Assembly (NCBI GenBank): GCA_002414905.1
Contig: DIAY01000161.1
Span: 1 to 29,277, forward strand
DNA length: 29,277 nucleotides
Direction: 5' to 3'
Source: Holophagales bacterium UBA5066
GTDB taxonomy: Bacteria; Acidobacteriota; Thermoanaerobaculia; UBA5066
Shown: one piece after another, positions 6,695-14,259 of the stretch
How positions within the stretch are numbered: the stretch's first letter is position 1
Layout: each line of letters starts with the position of its first letter
Position numbers and translations under genes: made by a program
The notes under the pieces: generated by a model
What the model was told of the DNA's origin: nothing
Database searches by the model: none
The model's input: only the letters and a program-made list of their open reading frames with translations

Positions 6695-9600
6695 GACGCT
6701 CGAGACGCATCCTCCTGTCGCTTTTCCTCTGTGCCGGCGTGGCAGGCGCCGCGGATCGAGACGATCCTGCGGCTCTCGCACGGCCCTCCTTTCGCGTCTT
6801 CACCGACCGGGACGGCCTTCCCCAGAACACCGGACAGGCCCTGGCCCTCGACAGCCGGGGTTACGTCTGGGTCGGCACCCAGGACGGGCTCGGGGTCTGG
6901 AACGGCCGGGTCTTCCGGGGGGTGAAGCTGCCCCGGGAGGCGAAGTCCCGGTCGGTGAGGGCGCTCCTCGCGGCTTCCGACGGAAGCCTCTGGATCGGGA
7001 CGGAGGGAAGCGGACTCCTGCGCTACCGGGACGGAGACTTCGACCCGAGCGTCCCTCCGATGCCCGGCCCGGCGGACGTCGTCTGGTCGTTGGCGCAGAC
7101 CCGGGGAAAGAACGGGGAGATCTCGATCTGGGCCGGCACCGCGGGGTGGGGGCTCTACAGGCTGCGCGCCGGATCCTGGACGCGGTGGGAGACGAAGGAC
7201 GGACTTCCCGCCGGTGCCGTCCAGGCGCTCGCCCCCGCCAGGTCGGCGAGCGACCCCGAGGCCCTCTGGGTCGGCACGACGTCGGGCCTCGTCCTTCTCG
7301 AGGGGGGAAAAGTCACAGCCGTTCCGCCCCCTCCCGAGGACCTGCGTCCGTCCGTCAAAGCGCTCCTCGAAGCCCCGACTACGGACGGCGGGACACGGCT
7401 CTTCGTCGGAACCCGCAGGGGCCTCTACGTTCTCGCCACGAGCGGATGGACGACGCCGGAGCGCGACGCTCGCCTCCCGCGCTCCACCGTGAACGCCCTG
7501 CTCGAGTCCCCCGGCCCCGACGGTGCGACGCTCTGGGTCGCCACGCTCGGCGGCGGAATTCACCTCATAGGTCCGACGGATACCGTCTCGTACGGAACCG
7601 CCGCCGGCCTTCCGACCAACGGTGCGCTCTCCCTCCTCCGCGGCGGCGGCGCCGGAGACGCCTTCTGGGTCGGCACGGAAGGGGGCGGCGTGGTCCGGCT
7701 CCGCCTCGGGGCATTCCGGACGCTCGACAAGCTCGCGGGACTCCCGAACAACACCGTCTACGCCATCCGCGAGACGCACGAGCCGAACGACCGGCACGCC
7801 TTCTGGATCGCCACCGACGCCGGCCTCGCCCGCTTCAGTGACGGGCGGTTCACCGTGCTGGACCGCGCCTCCAGCCTTCCCGATGCCTCCGTGAATGCCC
7901 TGGCCCCCGTGTCGCGCTCCCAGGGAGACGCTCTCTGGATCGGGACCGAAGGAGGCCTCGCCCGCCTCGCGGACAAACGTCTGAGAAGCTGGACGACCGC
8001 GGACGGGCTCCCGAGCAACCGGATCTGGGCCCTCCTGCCCTCGGGCGACGACCTCTGGATAGGAACTCACGGCGGTCTGGCGCGCCTTTCGGGAGGACGA
8101 TTCGAAACCTGGACGATGGCCAACGGCCTCTCGACGAACCCTGTCACGTCCCTGGCCGAGACGTTCGACGCGGACGGACGCAAGGTCCTCTGGATGGGGA
8201 CCTTCGGGGGCGGCCTCGCCTGGCTCGAGGACGGCGGGATCCGCTTCCTGGACAGCCGCGGTGGCTTCCCCGACGACGTGGTCGTCTCCCTCCACCTCCA
8301 GAAGCGCCCGACCGGCGGGGCCTGGATCTGGGCGGCGACGCGGGGCGGTGCGGTCCGCATCGATCCGACCTTTCGTCCGCCACGCTTCGTCCACTTCTCC
8401 GACTCGACCGTTCCCGCCCTCCCCGGGAGCTCCGTCAACCAGATCGAAAGCGACGGCCGCGGCCGGGTGTACGTCCTGACGAACCACGGCGTCGCCCGGC
8501 TCACGCCCCGCACTCCCTCCGAGGCCGATCCGGCAATGTATGCCGTCTCGACCTACGGCGTCGACGACGGTCTCCCGGGAAACGAGTGCTTCGCCGCGTA
8601 CCTCGACCGCCAGGGCCGGCTCTGGGCGGGTACGGTCGGGGGCCTCGGAGTTCTCGACGTCTCGCGCGGAGAGACGGAACGGACACCGGCGCCTCTGGTG
8701 CTGGAGTCCGCTCGCGTCGAAGGGCGCGACCGCGCGCTCGCGGAGGGAGAGCGGCTCCGCTACGACGAGAACCACGTCGTCCTCGAATTCGCTCTCCTCT
8801 CGGACTACCGGGAATCGGGAACGCGCTATCAGACGCGGCTCGAGGGGCTCGACGAGACGGCGTCCGACTGGCTCCCCGACTGGAAGAAGGAATACGCGTC
8901 GCTCCCGGCGGGGGACTACGTCTTCCACGTCAGCGGGCGTGACGGAGCGGGGAACGTCACCGCACCGGTTTCGTTTCCGTTCTCCATCGCCACCGCACCC
9001 TGGCGGTCCGCGTGGGCCTGGGCCCTCTATGCGCTGGCCTCGGCGCTTCTCGTCGGCGCGGCAATCCAGTGGAGGGTGCGGCAGCTCCGCTCGAGGGCGT
9101 CGACGCTCGAGAGGAAAGTCGAGGAAAGGACGACCGAGCTGCGAGAGGCGGTCGAACGGCTCTCGGACTCGGAGGACCGGGCACGCCAGGCGAGCATCGC
9201 CAAGAGCACTTTCCTCGCGAACGTCAGTCACGAGCTCCGGACGCCGCTGAACGCGATCATCGGCTACAGCGAGATCCTCGAGGAGGAGGTCCACCTCGCA
9301 AAACGGCCCGAGCTGACGGGCGACATTCGCAAGGTGCGCGCCGCCGGACGCCATCTCCTCCAGCTCATCGACACGATCCTGGACCTCTCGAAGGTCGAGG
9401 CCGGAAAGATGGAGATCGAGCTCGAGGCGTTTCCGGTCGGGGAGCTCTGCGCCGAGGTCGAGGCGCTGGTGAAACCCCTCGCCCTCAAGAACAGGAACCG
9501 CATCATGTTCCGCGGCGCCGAAGCCGCCGGCGTCCTGAACAGCGACCGGACGAAGGTCCGTCAGGCGCTCGTGAACATCGCCGGGAACGCCTGCAAATTC

Positions 9601-9945
9601 ACGGAGAACGGGAACGTCACGATCTCGGTCGTGCGGGAGAACCGTGCCGGACGGGTCGAGGCGGTCTTCGTCGTCGAGGACGACGGCCCCGGGATTTCCG
9701 CCGATCAGCTCGAAAAGCTCTTCCAGCCCTTTACCCAGGCCGACTCCTCGACCTCGCGCCGATTCGGGGGGACCGGCCTCGGCCTCGCGCTCACGCGCAA
9801 GCTCGTCTCCCTCCTGGGCGGGGAGATCGGCGTGAAAAGCGCCCCGGGACTCGGGAGCGCGTTCACGATCCGCATACCCGACGGCTCCGCCCCGCCCCGC
9901 TCGGGAGCGTTCGACGTGCCGCCGGCACCGGCGCCCCGGCCCTGA
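6691..9945 (+). CDS. Membrane sensor histidine kinase with double seven-bladed periplasmic propeller
   Basis: 1084 aa from a TTG at 6691 that overlaps the lyase stop (TTGA), giving translational coupling and exactly placing a signal peptide (basic start, LLSLFLCAGVAGA). Fourteen repeats of the form WxGTxxGLxxL (about residues 35-660, for example VWVGTQDGLGVW and LWIGTHGGLARL) make two seven-bladed propellers. A Y_Y_Y-type beta domain follows (about 667-765), then one transmembrane helix (about 770-794), a short coiled coil, and HisKA with VSHELRTPLN (phospho-acceptor His847). The ATPase domain has an N box (NIAGNACKF, about 962), G1 DDGPGIS and G2 GGTGLGLAL (about 1025). This matches the sensor part of Bacteroides hybrid polysaccharide sensors, but there is no receiver or HTH domain and no response regulator nearby. 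The ligand is unknown; coupling suggests a link to the lyase's pathway. Confidence 0.93.
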   Translation: MRRSRRILLSLFLCAGVAGAADRDDPAALARPSFRVFTDRDGLPQNTGQALALDSRGYVWVGTQDGLGVWNGRVFRGVKLPREAKSRSVRALLAASDGSLWIGTEGSGLLRYRDGDFDPSVPPMPGPADVVWSLAQTRGKNGEISIWAGTAGWGLYRLRAGSWTRWETKDGLPAGAVQALAPARSASDPEALWVGTTSGLVLLEGGKVTAVPPPPEDLRPSVKALLEAPTTDGGTRLFVGTRRGLYVLATSGWTTPERDARLPRSTVNALLESPGPDGATLWVATLGGGIHLIGPTDTVSYGTAAGLPTNGALSLLRGGGAGDAFWVGTEGGGVVRLRLGAFRTLDKLAGLPNNTVYAIRETHEPNDRHAFWIATDAGLARFSDGRFTVLDRASSLPDASVNALAPVSRSQGDALWIGTEGGLARLADKRLRSWTTADGLPSNRIWALLPSGDDLWIGTHGGLARLSGGRFETWTMANGLSTNPVTSLAETFDADGRKVLWMGTFGGGLAWLEDGGIRFLDSRGGFPDDVVVSLHLQKRPTGGAWIWAATRGGAVRIDPTFRPPRFVHFSDSTVPALPGSSVNQIESDGRGRVYVLTNHGVARLTPRTPSEADPAMYAVSTYGVDDGLPGNECFAAYLDRQGRLWAGTVGGLGVLDVSRGETERTPAPLVLESARVEGRDRALAEGERLRYDENHVVLEFALLSDYRESGTRYQTRLEGLDETASDWLPDWKKEYASLPAGDYVFHVSGRDGAGNVTAPVSFPFSIATAPWRSAWAWALYALASALLVGAAIQWRVRQLRSRASTLERKVEERTTELREAVERLSDSEDRARQASIAKSTFLANVSHELRTPLNAIIGYSEILEEEVHLAKRPELTGDIRKVRAAGRHLLQLIDTILDLSKVEAGKMEIELEAFPVGELCAEVEALVKPLALKNRNRIMFRGAEAAGVLNSDRTKVRQALVNIAGNACKFTENGNVTISVVRENRAGRVEAVFVVEDDGPGISADQLEKLFQPFTQADSSTSRRFGGTGLGLALTRKLVSLLGGEIGVKSAPGLGSAFTIRIPDGSAPPRSGAFDVPPAPAPRP

Positions 9946-9951
9946 CGCCGT

Positions 9952-11322
9952 TCAGAGCGGCTCGAAGCGGGCCGTGAAGTGACGAAGGACGTTCGGGGCC
10001 TCGGTGATCCGGAGGCCGCGCAGCTTCTCGCGCCCGCGGAAGACCTCGAGGACCCCCTCCGCCGCGTAGTCGATGTGCGACTGCGTGTAGACACGCCTCG
10101 GAATCGCGAGCCGTACGAGGTCCATGGCGCCGGCCTTCTCGGTGCCGTCCGGCTGCCTTCCGAACATCACCGTCCCGATCTCGACGCCGCGGATCCCGGC
10201 CTCCACGTAGAGTGAGTTTGCGACGGCAATCCCGGGGTACTGCAGCGGCGGGACGTGCGGAAGCATCGTCCGCGCGTCGATGTAGACGGCGTGGCCTCCG
10301 GGAGGCTGGATGATCGGGACGCCCCCGGCCGTCAGCTTGTCGGCGAGATAGGCCGTCGAGCGGATCCGGTAGCGCAGGTAGGGCTCCTCGACGACCTCCT
10401 CGAGGCCGCGGGCGATCGCCTCGAGGTCGTAGCCGGCAAGACCGCCGTAGGTCGGGAAGCCTTCCGTGAGGATCAGGAGGTTGCGGCAGGAGGCGGCGAG
10501 GACGTCGTCGTTCATCGCCAGGAAGCCGCCGATGTTCGCGAGGCCGTCCTTCTTGGCCGACATCGTGGCGCCGTCCGCCAGCGAGAACGTTTCCCGGGCG
10601 ATCTCCTTCGGCGTCCGCTCCGACTGCCCCGCTTCACGCTCCTTGATGAACCAGGCGTTCTCGGCGAACCGGCAGGCGTCGAGGATGAGCGGCTTGCCGT
10701 ACTTGTCGCAGAGGGCGCGGATCCCGCGGATGTTCTCGAGGGAGACGGGCTGCCCGCCGCCGGAGTTGTTCGTGATCGTCACCATCACGATCGGGACCCT
10801 CTCCCCGTCCTCGGCGAGGGTCTTCTCCAGCTTCTCGAGGTCCATGTTCCCCTTGAACGGGTGGATGAGGGACGGGATCTTCCCCTCGGCGATGACGAGG
10901 TCGCGGGCCTCGGCTCCCTCGACCTCGATGTTCGCGCGGGTGGTGTCGAAATGCGTGTTGCTCGGGACCACCATCCCCGGCTTGAGGAGCGTGTGGAAGA
11001 GGATCCGCTCCGCCGCACGCCCCTGGTGCGTCGGGATGACGTGCTTGAAGCCGGTCAGGTCGGTGACGACATCCCGGAAACGGTAAAACGAGCGGCTCCC
11101 TGCGTAGCTCTCGTCGCCCTGCATCAGGGCACCCCACTGCGCGGAAGACATCGCGCCCGTCCCGGAATCGGTCAGGAGGTCGATGAGGACGTCGTCCGCG
11201 TGGAGGAGGAAGACGTTGTACCCGGCTTCGACGAGCGCCTTCTCGCGCTCCTCACGGGTCGTGAACTTGACCGACTCGACCGACTTGATGCGGAAGGGCT
11301 CGATGATCGTCTTGAACAGCAT
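9952..11322 (-). CDS. tnaA: Tryptophanase (tryptophan indole-lyase)
   Basis: 456 aa. A PLP enzyme that splits tryptophan into indole, pyruvate and ammonium. It aligns over its full length with the tryptophanase/tyrosine phenol-lyase family: EPFRIKSVES at the start, LLTDSGTGAMS, PTHQGRAAER, and the PLP lysine in MSAKKDG (probably Lys258). Three positions that separate the two activities favour tryptophanase: Asp126 in HFDTT (Thr in phenol-lyase), Ile382 in VEIG (Arg381 in phenol-lyase) and His448 in LRHFTARF (Phe in phenol-lyase). It lies 14 bp after nrfA on the same strand and ends 6 bp from the kinase stop. No Shine-Dalgarno is visible. No tnaC-like leader or permease tnaB is seen, so regulation differs from the enterobacterial operon. 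Confidence 0.95.
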   Translation of the reverse strand: MLFKTIIEPFRIKSVESVKFTTREEREKALVEAGYNVFLLHADDVLIDLLTDSGTGAMSSAQWGALMQGDESYAGSRSFYRFRDVVTDLTGFKHVIPTHQGRAAERILFHTLLKPGMVVPSNTHFDTTRANIEVEGAEARDLVIAEGKIPSLIHPFKGNMDLEKLEKTLAEDGERVPIVMVTITNNSGGGQPVSLENIRGIRALCDKYGKPLILDACRFAENAWFIKEREAGQSERTPKEIARETFSLADGATMSAKKDGLANIGGFLAMNDDVLAASCRNLLILTEGFPTYGGLAGYDLEAIARGLEEVVEEPYLRYRIRSTAYLADKLTAGGVPIIQPPGGHAVYIDARTMLPHVPPLQYPGIAVANSLYVEAGIRGVEIGTVMFGRQPDGTEKAGAMDLVRLAIPRRVYTQSHIDYAAEGVLEVFRGREKLRGLRITEAPNVLRHFTARFEPL

Positions 11323-11333
11323 GGCAACCGGGG

Positions 11334-11339
11334 ATTCTA
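11334..11339 (-). promoter_or_regulatory. Candidate -10 element for tnaA inside the nrfA stop region
   Basis: TAGAAT on the - strand lies 11 nt before the tnaA ATG and overlaps the nrfA stop codon. It matches the bacterial -10 consensus at 5 of 6 positions. With no Shine-Dalgarno before tnaA, a short-leader transcript from here is plausible in addition to read-through from nrfHA. No clear -35 was found. Confidence 0.3.
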
Positions 11340-12776
11340 CCCGGCGGCCCCGCCTCCCAGCGCACTCTCCGGACTTTTTCTGACGGCCTTCGCCGGGGCC
11401 GCCGGGAGCGCCCCGCGAATCGCGAGCTGCCCCTTGCGGGAGGCGTCGATGGACTGCGCGAGGATTCGCGCCCCTTCCTGGGGCGCGTGGAATCCCGACG
11501 AGTTCTCGGCCTCGGCGAAGTCGAGGAGGAATGAGGCCCGACGCTGGAAGTTCCGGGCGACCGCCATCTCGTCGTCGCTCTTCCCGGCCTCCTTCGCAGC
11601 CTTCAGGTCGTCGATGAGCGACACGAGGGCGTCCATGGCGAGGTCGCGCATCTCGGTGTGCCGGGTCTGGATCGTCTCGACCCTGGCCTTCAGCTCCTCC
11701 TCCGGCCACCGGTGGCACGTCTGGCATGCCTTGTTGATGTTCAGGAGCGGGCTCCTCACGTGGTGGTCGGAGACCTTCATCGCACCGACCTTCGTGTAGG
11801 GCATGTGGCAGTCGGCGCAGGCGACACCGGAACGGGCATGGATTCCCTGGCTGTACGTTTCGAACTCGGGGTGCTGGGCCTTCAGGTTCGACGAGCCCGT
11901 CTCGGCGTGCGTCCAGTCCTTGAATCCCACCTCGTCGTAGTACTCGAGGACCTGGTCGGCCTTCAGCCCCTTGTGCCACGGGAACGTGAGTCGTTTTTCG
12001 GCCCCCTTGAAGTAGTACTCGACATGGCACTGCGCGCAGACGTAGGTGCGCATCTCCTGGCGCGTCGCCTGCGTGTTCACGTCGTACGCCGCGACGCCCT
12101 GCGAGGACTTGTACGCCCGGATCCCCTCCACGAAGGCAGGGCGCGTGATCCGCAGCGCCATCGACTGCGAGTCGTGGCAGTCAATGCAGGCGACAGGGTG
12201 CTTCACGAGATTGCGCACCTCGAGGTAGGACATCTGGTTCATCCTCTCGAAGCCCTTCTCGACGTCTCCCTCGCCCAGCGTCTTCATCGTTACGTACGTC
12301 GACGCGTGACAGTTCATGCAGGTACCGGGCTGCTTCACCACCTGCTGCCGCTCGGTGAACGTCTGGTCGTCGAGCATGTAGGCGTGCCCCCGCTCCTCTC
12401 GAAAGTCGACCGCGAAGGCGTATCCGGCCCACATCCTCTTCAGGCGCGGGTCATCCTCGATCTTCGAGGTCGTCACCTGCGTCCGCGGGTCCTTCTCGGT
12501 CGGCGTCCTGGGGAACGCCTCGCTCCCTCCGAACTTCGTCCGGACCATGTCGACCGTCCGCTTGTAAGAGTCGAACTGGACCGGGAAGTTCTTCCCCCAG
12601 ACCGCCGGGTCCTCGGTGTCGTCGGTCAGCTCCACGACGCGGAAGAACGGGTTCCGCGCCTCCTGCTTGTGCTCCATGATGTTGACGAGGAGGGCTGTCA
12701 CGCCGACGGCGGCGAACGCGGCGATCGCGGCTGTAACGAGGATCGTCCTCGCGGTGCTGGCCTTCTTCTCGGTCAT
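11337..12776 (-). CDS. nrfA: Cytochrome c nitrite reductase, catalytic pentaheme subunit NrfA
   Basis: 479 aa from an ATG preceded by AGAGG. Periplasmic enzyme that reduces nitrite to ammonium with six electrons. An N-terminal uncleaved or signal helix spans about 11-34. Five heme-c motifs are present: C153-H157 (CMNCH), C197-H201, C247-H251, C320-H324 and C351-H355. The first, which holds the catalytic heme, is CXXCH instead of the CXXCK of E. coli NrfA. The remaining active-site pattern is intact: Glu253/Tyr254 in CHVEYYF (E. coli Glu215/Tyr216) and Lys299-Ala-Gln301-His302 in LKAQHPE (E. coli Lys261, Gln263, His264), all with a constant offset of 38. nrfH lies just upstream, and tnaA follows. 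An upstream in-frame extension to 12899 lacks typical sequence and was not used. Confidence 0.95.
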   Translation of the reverse strand: MTEKKASTARTILVTAAIAAFAAVGVTALLVNIMEHKQEARNPFFRVVELTDDTEDPAVWGKNFPVQFDSYKRTVDMVRTKFGGSEAFPRTPTEKDPRTQVTTSKIEDDPRLKRMWAGYAFAVDFREERGHAYMLDDQTFTERQQVVKQPGTCMNCHASTYVTMKTLGEGDVEKGFERMNQMSYLEVRNLVKHPVACIDCHDSQSMALRITRPAFVEGIRAYKSSQGVAAYDVNTQATRQEMRTYVCAQCHVEYYFKGAEKRLTFPWHKGLKADQVLEYYDEVGFKDWTHAETGSSNLKAQHPEFETYSQGIHARSGVACADCHMPYTKVGAMKVSDHHVRSPLLNINKACQTCHRWPEEELKARVETIQTRHTEMRDLAMDALVSLIDDLKAAKEAGKSDDEMAVARNFQRRASFLLDFAEAENSSGFHAPQEGARILAQSIDASRKGQLAIRGALPAAPAKAVRKSPESALGGGAAG

Positions 12777-12804
12777 TCCTCTGCCTCGCTTCTCGCGCTG
12801 TCTT

Positions 12805-13260
12805 TCAGTGCGGGTGGCCGACGGACCGGTGGCACTCGACGCAGGAGAGCTCGCGGCCCTTGCTGGTGATCCGGTCGATGTCGTGGACGACGTCCGCATG
12901 GCACTTCCGGCAGGCCTTCTCCGTCACGCGATGGTTGCGTTCCGTGATCTGGATCGGGTCCGCAAACCGCCCCGTCGTGAACGCGAAGGAGTGCCAGAAG
13001 CCGTTCGAGGCCTTTGTCGCGTACCTGGCGACGAACCCGGGGGGGGTGTGGCAATCGTTGCACGTGGCGACCGCCCGGTGGCTCCCTCTGGACCAGCCGT
13101 CGAGCTGCTCGGTCATGACGTGGCAGTTCGCACAGGCGTTCGGATCGCTGGAGAGGTACGAGGCCCCCTTCGCGTAGACGAAGGTATAGGTCCCGACACC
13201 GAGTGCGGTTCCGAGGAGGAGGCCCGCCAGGGTCTCGACGAGAGCGGCTCCCCGCTTCAC
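12805..13260 (-). CDS. nrfH: NrfH, membrane tetraheme quinol dehydrogenase of the NapC/NirT family
   Basis: 151 aa from a GTG with GGAGG (13268-13272) at 7 nt spacing; the longer in-frame start at 13329 has no such site. One N-terminal transmembrane anchor (about 5-30) is followed by four heme-c motifs: CANCH (43-47), CNDCH (67-71), CRKCH (117-121) and CVECH (140-144). Met49 follows the first motif as CHVM, the same spacing as the Met axial ligand of Desulfovibrio NrfH. It takes electrons from menaquinol and hands them to NrfA, encoded 28 bp downstream. Length and motif order are normal for the family. Confidence 0.94.
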   Translation of the reverse strand: MKRGAALVETLAGLLLGTALGVGTYTFVYAKGASYLSSDPNACANCHVMTEQLDGWSRGSHRAVATCNDCHTPPGFVARYATKASNGFWHSFAFTTGRFADPIQITERNHRVTEKACRKCHADVVHDIDRITSKGRELSCVECHRSVGHPH

Positions 13261-13333
13261 GGGCCCGCCTCCGGTTCGCTGGGAAGACGGTCTTTCGAGC
13301 TCACGGCCGTACTTTCGGCGGTATGCCACATTG

Positions 13334-13339
13334 CGTCAA
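13334..13339 (-). promoter_or_regulatory. Candidate -35 element (TTGACG) upstream of nrfHA
   Basis: TTGACG on the - strand matches the sigma-70 -35 consensus at 5 of 6 positions and lies about 75 bp before the nrfH GTG. The best -10 at usual spacing is poor (GAAAGT at 17 bp), so it may be an activator-dependent promoter. The palindrome at 13368-13383 lies just upstream of it. Confidence 0.3.
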
Positions 13340-13367
13340 GCGCGTTCCCGGCCGTTCCCCGGCCTCC

Positions 13368-13383
13368 CATGACGCCCGTCATG
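13368..13383. promoter_or_regulatory. CRP/FNR-like palindrome upstream of nrfHA
   Basis: CATGAC-GCCC-GTCATG is a perfect 6+6 inverted repeat with a 4 bp spacer. This is the geometry of FNR/DNR/NNR sites (TTGAC-N4-GTCAA), with the outer bases differing. It lies in the 194 bp divergent gap, 108 bp before nrfH and 71 bp before the DCC gene. Because nrf genes are commonly controlled by FNR-type or nitrite/NO-responsive regulators, it is a good operator candidate, but no such regulator gene is in the window. Confidence 0.4.
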
Positions 13384-13454
13384 AATCCACCGTGATTCTT
13401 CCCGGCCGCGTCCCTCGCGCGCCACCGCAGCCGATCGGGAGCACACTGGACGAA

Positions 13455-13862
13455 ATGCCGGATCTCGTCTTCTACGACGGCGGTTGTGGTCTCTGCCACC
13501 GTAGCGTCGCCTGCCTGGCCCGGCACGACGGGGACGGGAGCCGGTTCCTCTTCGCGCCGCTGGGAGGCGAGACGGCCGGCATCCGATTGGTCGAGGCCGG
13601 CCTCGACCCTCCTCCGTACGGGACTGTCGTCGTTCTCGATGAGCGGGGCAGGCTCCGGACGAAGAGCGATGCCGTCCTTCACGCCCTTGGCCGGCTCGGA
13701 GGCGGCTGGAGACGGATCGCGGGCGCCGCACGGCTCGTCCCACGACCTCTCAGGGACGGCGCCTACCTGGCCGTGGCGCGGATCCGGGGCCGGCTCTTCA
13801 GGAAGCCGCAGGGAGTGTGCCCTCGCCTCCCCGCACGCCTCGCGGAGCGCTTCCTGCCCTGA
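13455..13862 (+). CDS. DCC-family (DUF393) thiol-disulfide oxidoreductase-like protein
   Basis: 135 aa from the ATG at 13455. Family members are short thioredoxin-fold-like proteins named for a DxxCxxC motif near the N-terminus. Here it reads YDGGCGLC (Asp8, Cys11, Cys14). The C-terminal signature, Arg followed by a conserved Cys-Pro, appears as RIRGRLFRKPQGVCP. The upstream in-frame extension is proline/arginine-rich and does not resemble the family. The biochemical role is not firmly known; thiol-disulfide exchange is inferred from the CxxC. It is transcribed divergently from nrfHA and converges on the small unknown gene at 13883-14200. Confidence 0.85.
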   Translation: MPDLVFYDGGCGLCHRSVACLARHDGDGSRFLFAPLGGETAGIRLVEAGLDPPPYGTVVVLDERGRLRTKSDAVLHALGRLGGGWRRIAGAARLVPRPLRDGAYLAVARIRGRLFRKPQGVCPRLPARLAERFLP

Positions 13863-13882
13863 CTCCGCCTACGCGCCGGTCA

Positions 13883-14200
13883 TCAGCCCGCGGCCCGCAC
13901 CTTCCAGACGCCGTGGTAATCGTCGAAGGCCTTCTTCAGCCTCTTGCGGTACTTCTCTTCCCGGCTCGGCCAGAAGGTCCTCTTGATCGTGCGAAGGACC
14001 GGGCTCGCCTCTTCCGAGACAGAGCTCCGATCGAGCTCGGCGAGGATCGCGTCGACGACCGGCGCCAGCCTTTCGGGATCCGTGGGCTCCAGGGGGAGCG
14101 CCGCGATCCGGCCCATGTGAGCCTTCGCGTACTCCGCGGCCGTGTCGCGCAACGTGAAGCGGAAGACCTGCCAGCTCGCCCCGAGCCTTTTCTCCGTCAT
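13883..14200 (-). CDS. Small hypothetical protein, 105 aa
   Basis: No family recognised. The start is chosen at the ATG 14200 because GAGGA lies 6 nt upstream of it. The protein is soluble and mixed-charge, with no signal peptide or membrane segment. It has a hydrophobic, helix-rich middle and a very basic stretch near the C-terminus (EEKYRKRLKKAFDDYHGVWK). Aromatic residues are concentrated at the two ends (SWQVFRFTL near the start, DYHGVWKV at the end). It is divergent from the MFS gene and converges on the DCC gene with a 20 bp gap. Frame length, ribosome binding site and lack of overlap with other genes support it as real. Confidence 0.65.
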   Translation of the reverse strand: MTEKRLGASWQVFRFTLRDTAAEYAKAHMGRIAALPLEPTDPERLAPVVDAILAELDRSSVSEEASPVLRTIKRTFWPSREEKYRKRLKKAFDDYHGVWKVRAAG

Positions 14201-14217
14201 CGAAGATCCTCGACGGC

Positions 14218-14223
14218 ATTCTA
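14218..14223 (-). promoter_or_regulatory. Candidate -10 element for the 105-aa protein
   Basis: TAGAAT on the - strand lies 17 nt before the ATG at 14200 and upstream of its GAGGA ribosome binding site, leaving room for a short leader. It matches the -10 consensus at 5 of 6 positions. No convincing -35 was seen. Confidence 0.3.
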
Positions 14224-14253
14224 GGCGCGACAGCGTTCCTCTGCTGGTCCGGC

Positions 14254-14259
14254 TACGAT
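14254..14259 (+). promoter_or_regulatory. Candidate -10 element for the MFS gene
   Basis: TACGAT, in the context GGCTACGATGC, repeats the arrangement before recD2 (1267-1277, also GGCTACGATGC). A GTG at 14267 lies 7 nt after the hexamer, exactly where transcription would start. This suggests a leaderless start there rather than at the ATG (14258) that overlaps the hexamer. Confidence 0.3.

Noticed and set aside
9952..11322. Tyrosine phenol-lyase instead of tryptophanase
   Set aside because: The three discriminating positions carry Asp, Ile and His as in tryptophanase, not Thr, Arg and Phe.
11323..12030. Upstream in-frame extension of tnaA
   Set aside because: It overlaps nrfA out of frame and adds about 236 low-complexity residues not found in tryptophanases.
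10255..12869. Long + strand frames (514 and 403 codons) opposite tnaA, nrfA and nrfH
   Set aside because: They are shadows of genes with intact catalytic motifs on the - strand and have no recognisable domains.
13261..13329. Longer nrfH start (GTG at 13329)
   Set aside because: The shorter GTG at 13260 has an ideal GGAGG at 7 nt and puts Met49 at the position known in NrfH; the extension is charged and unlike the family.
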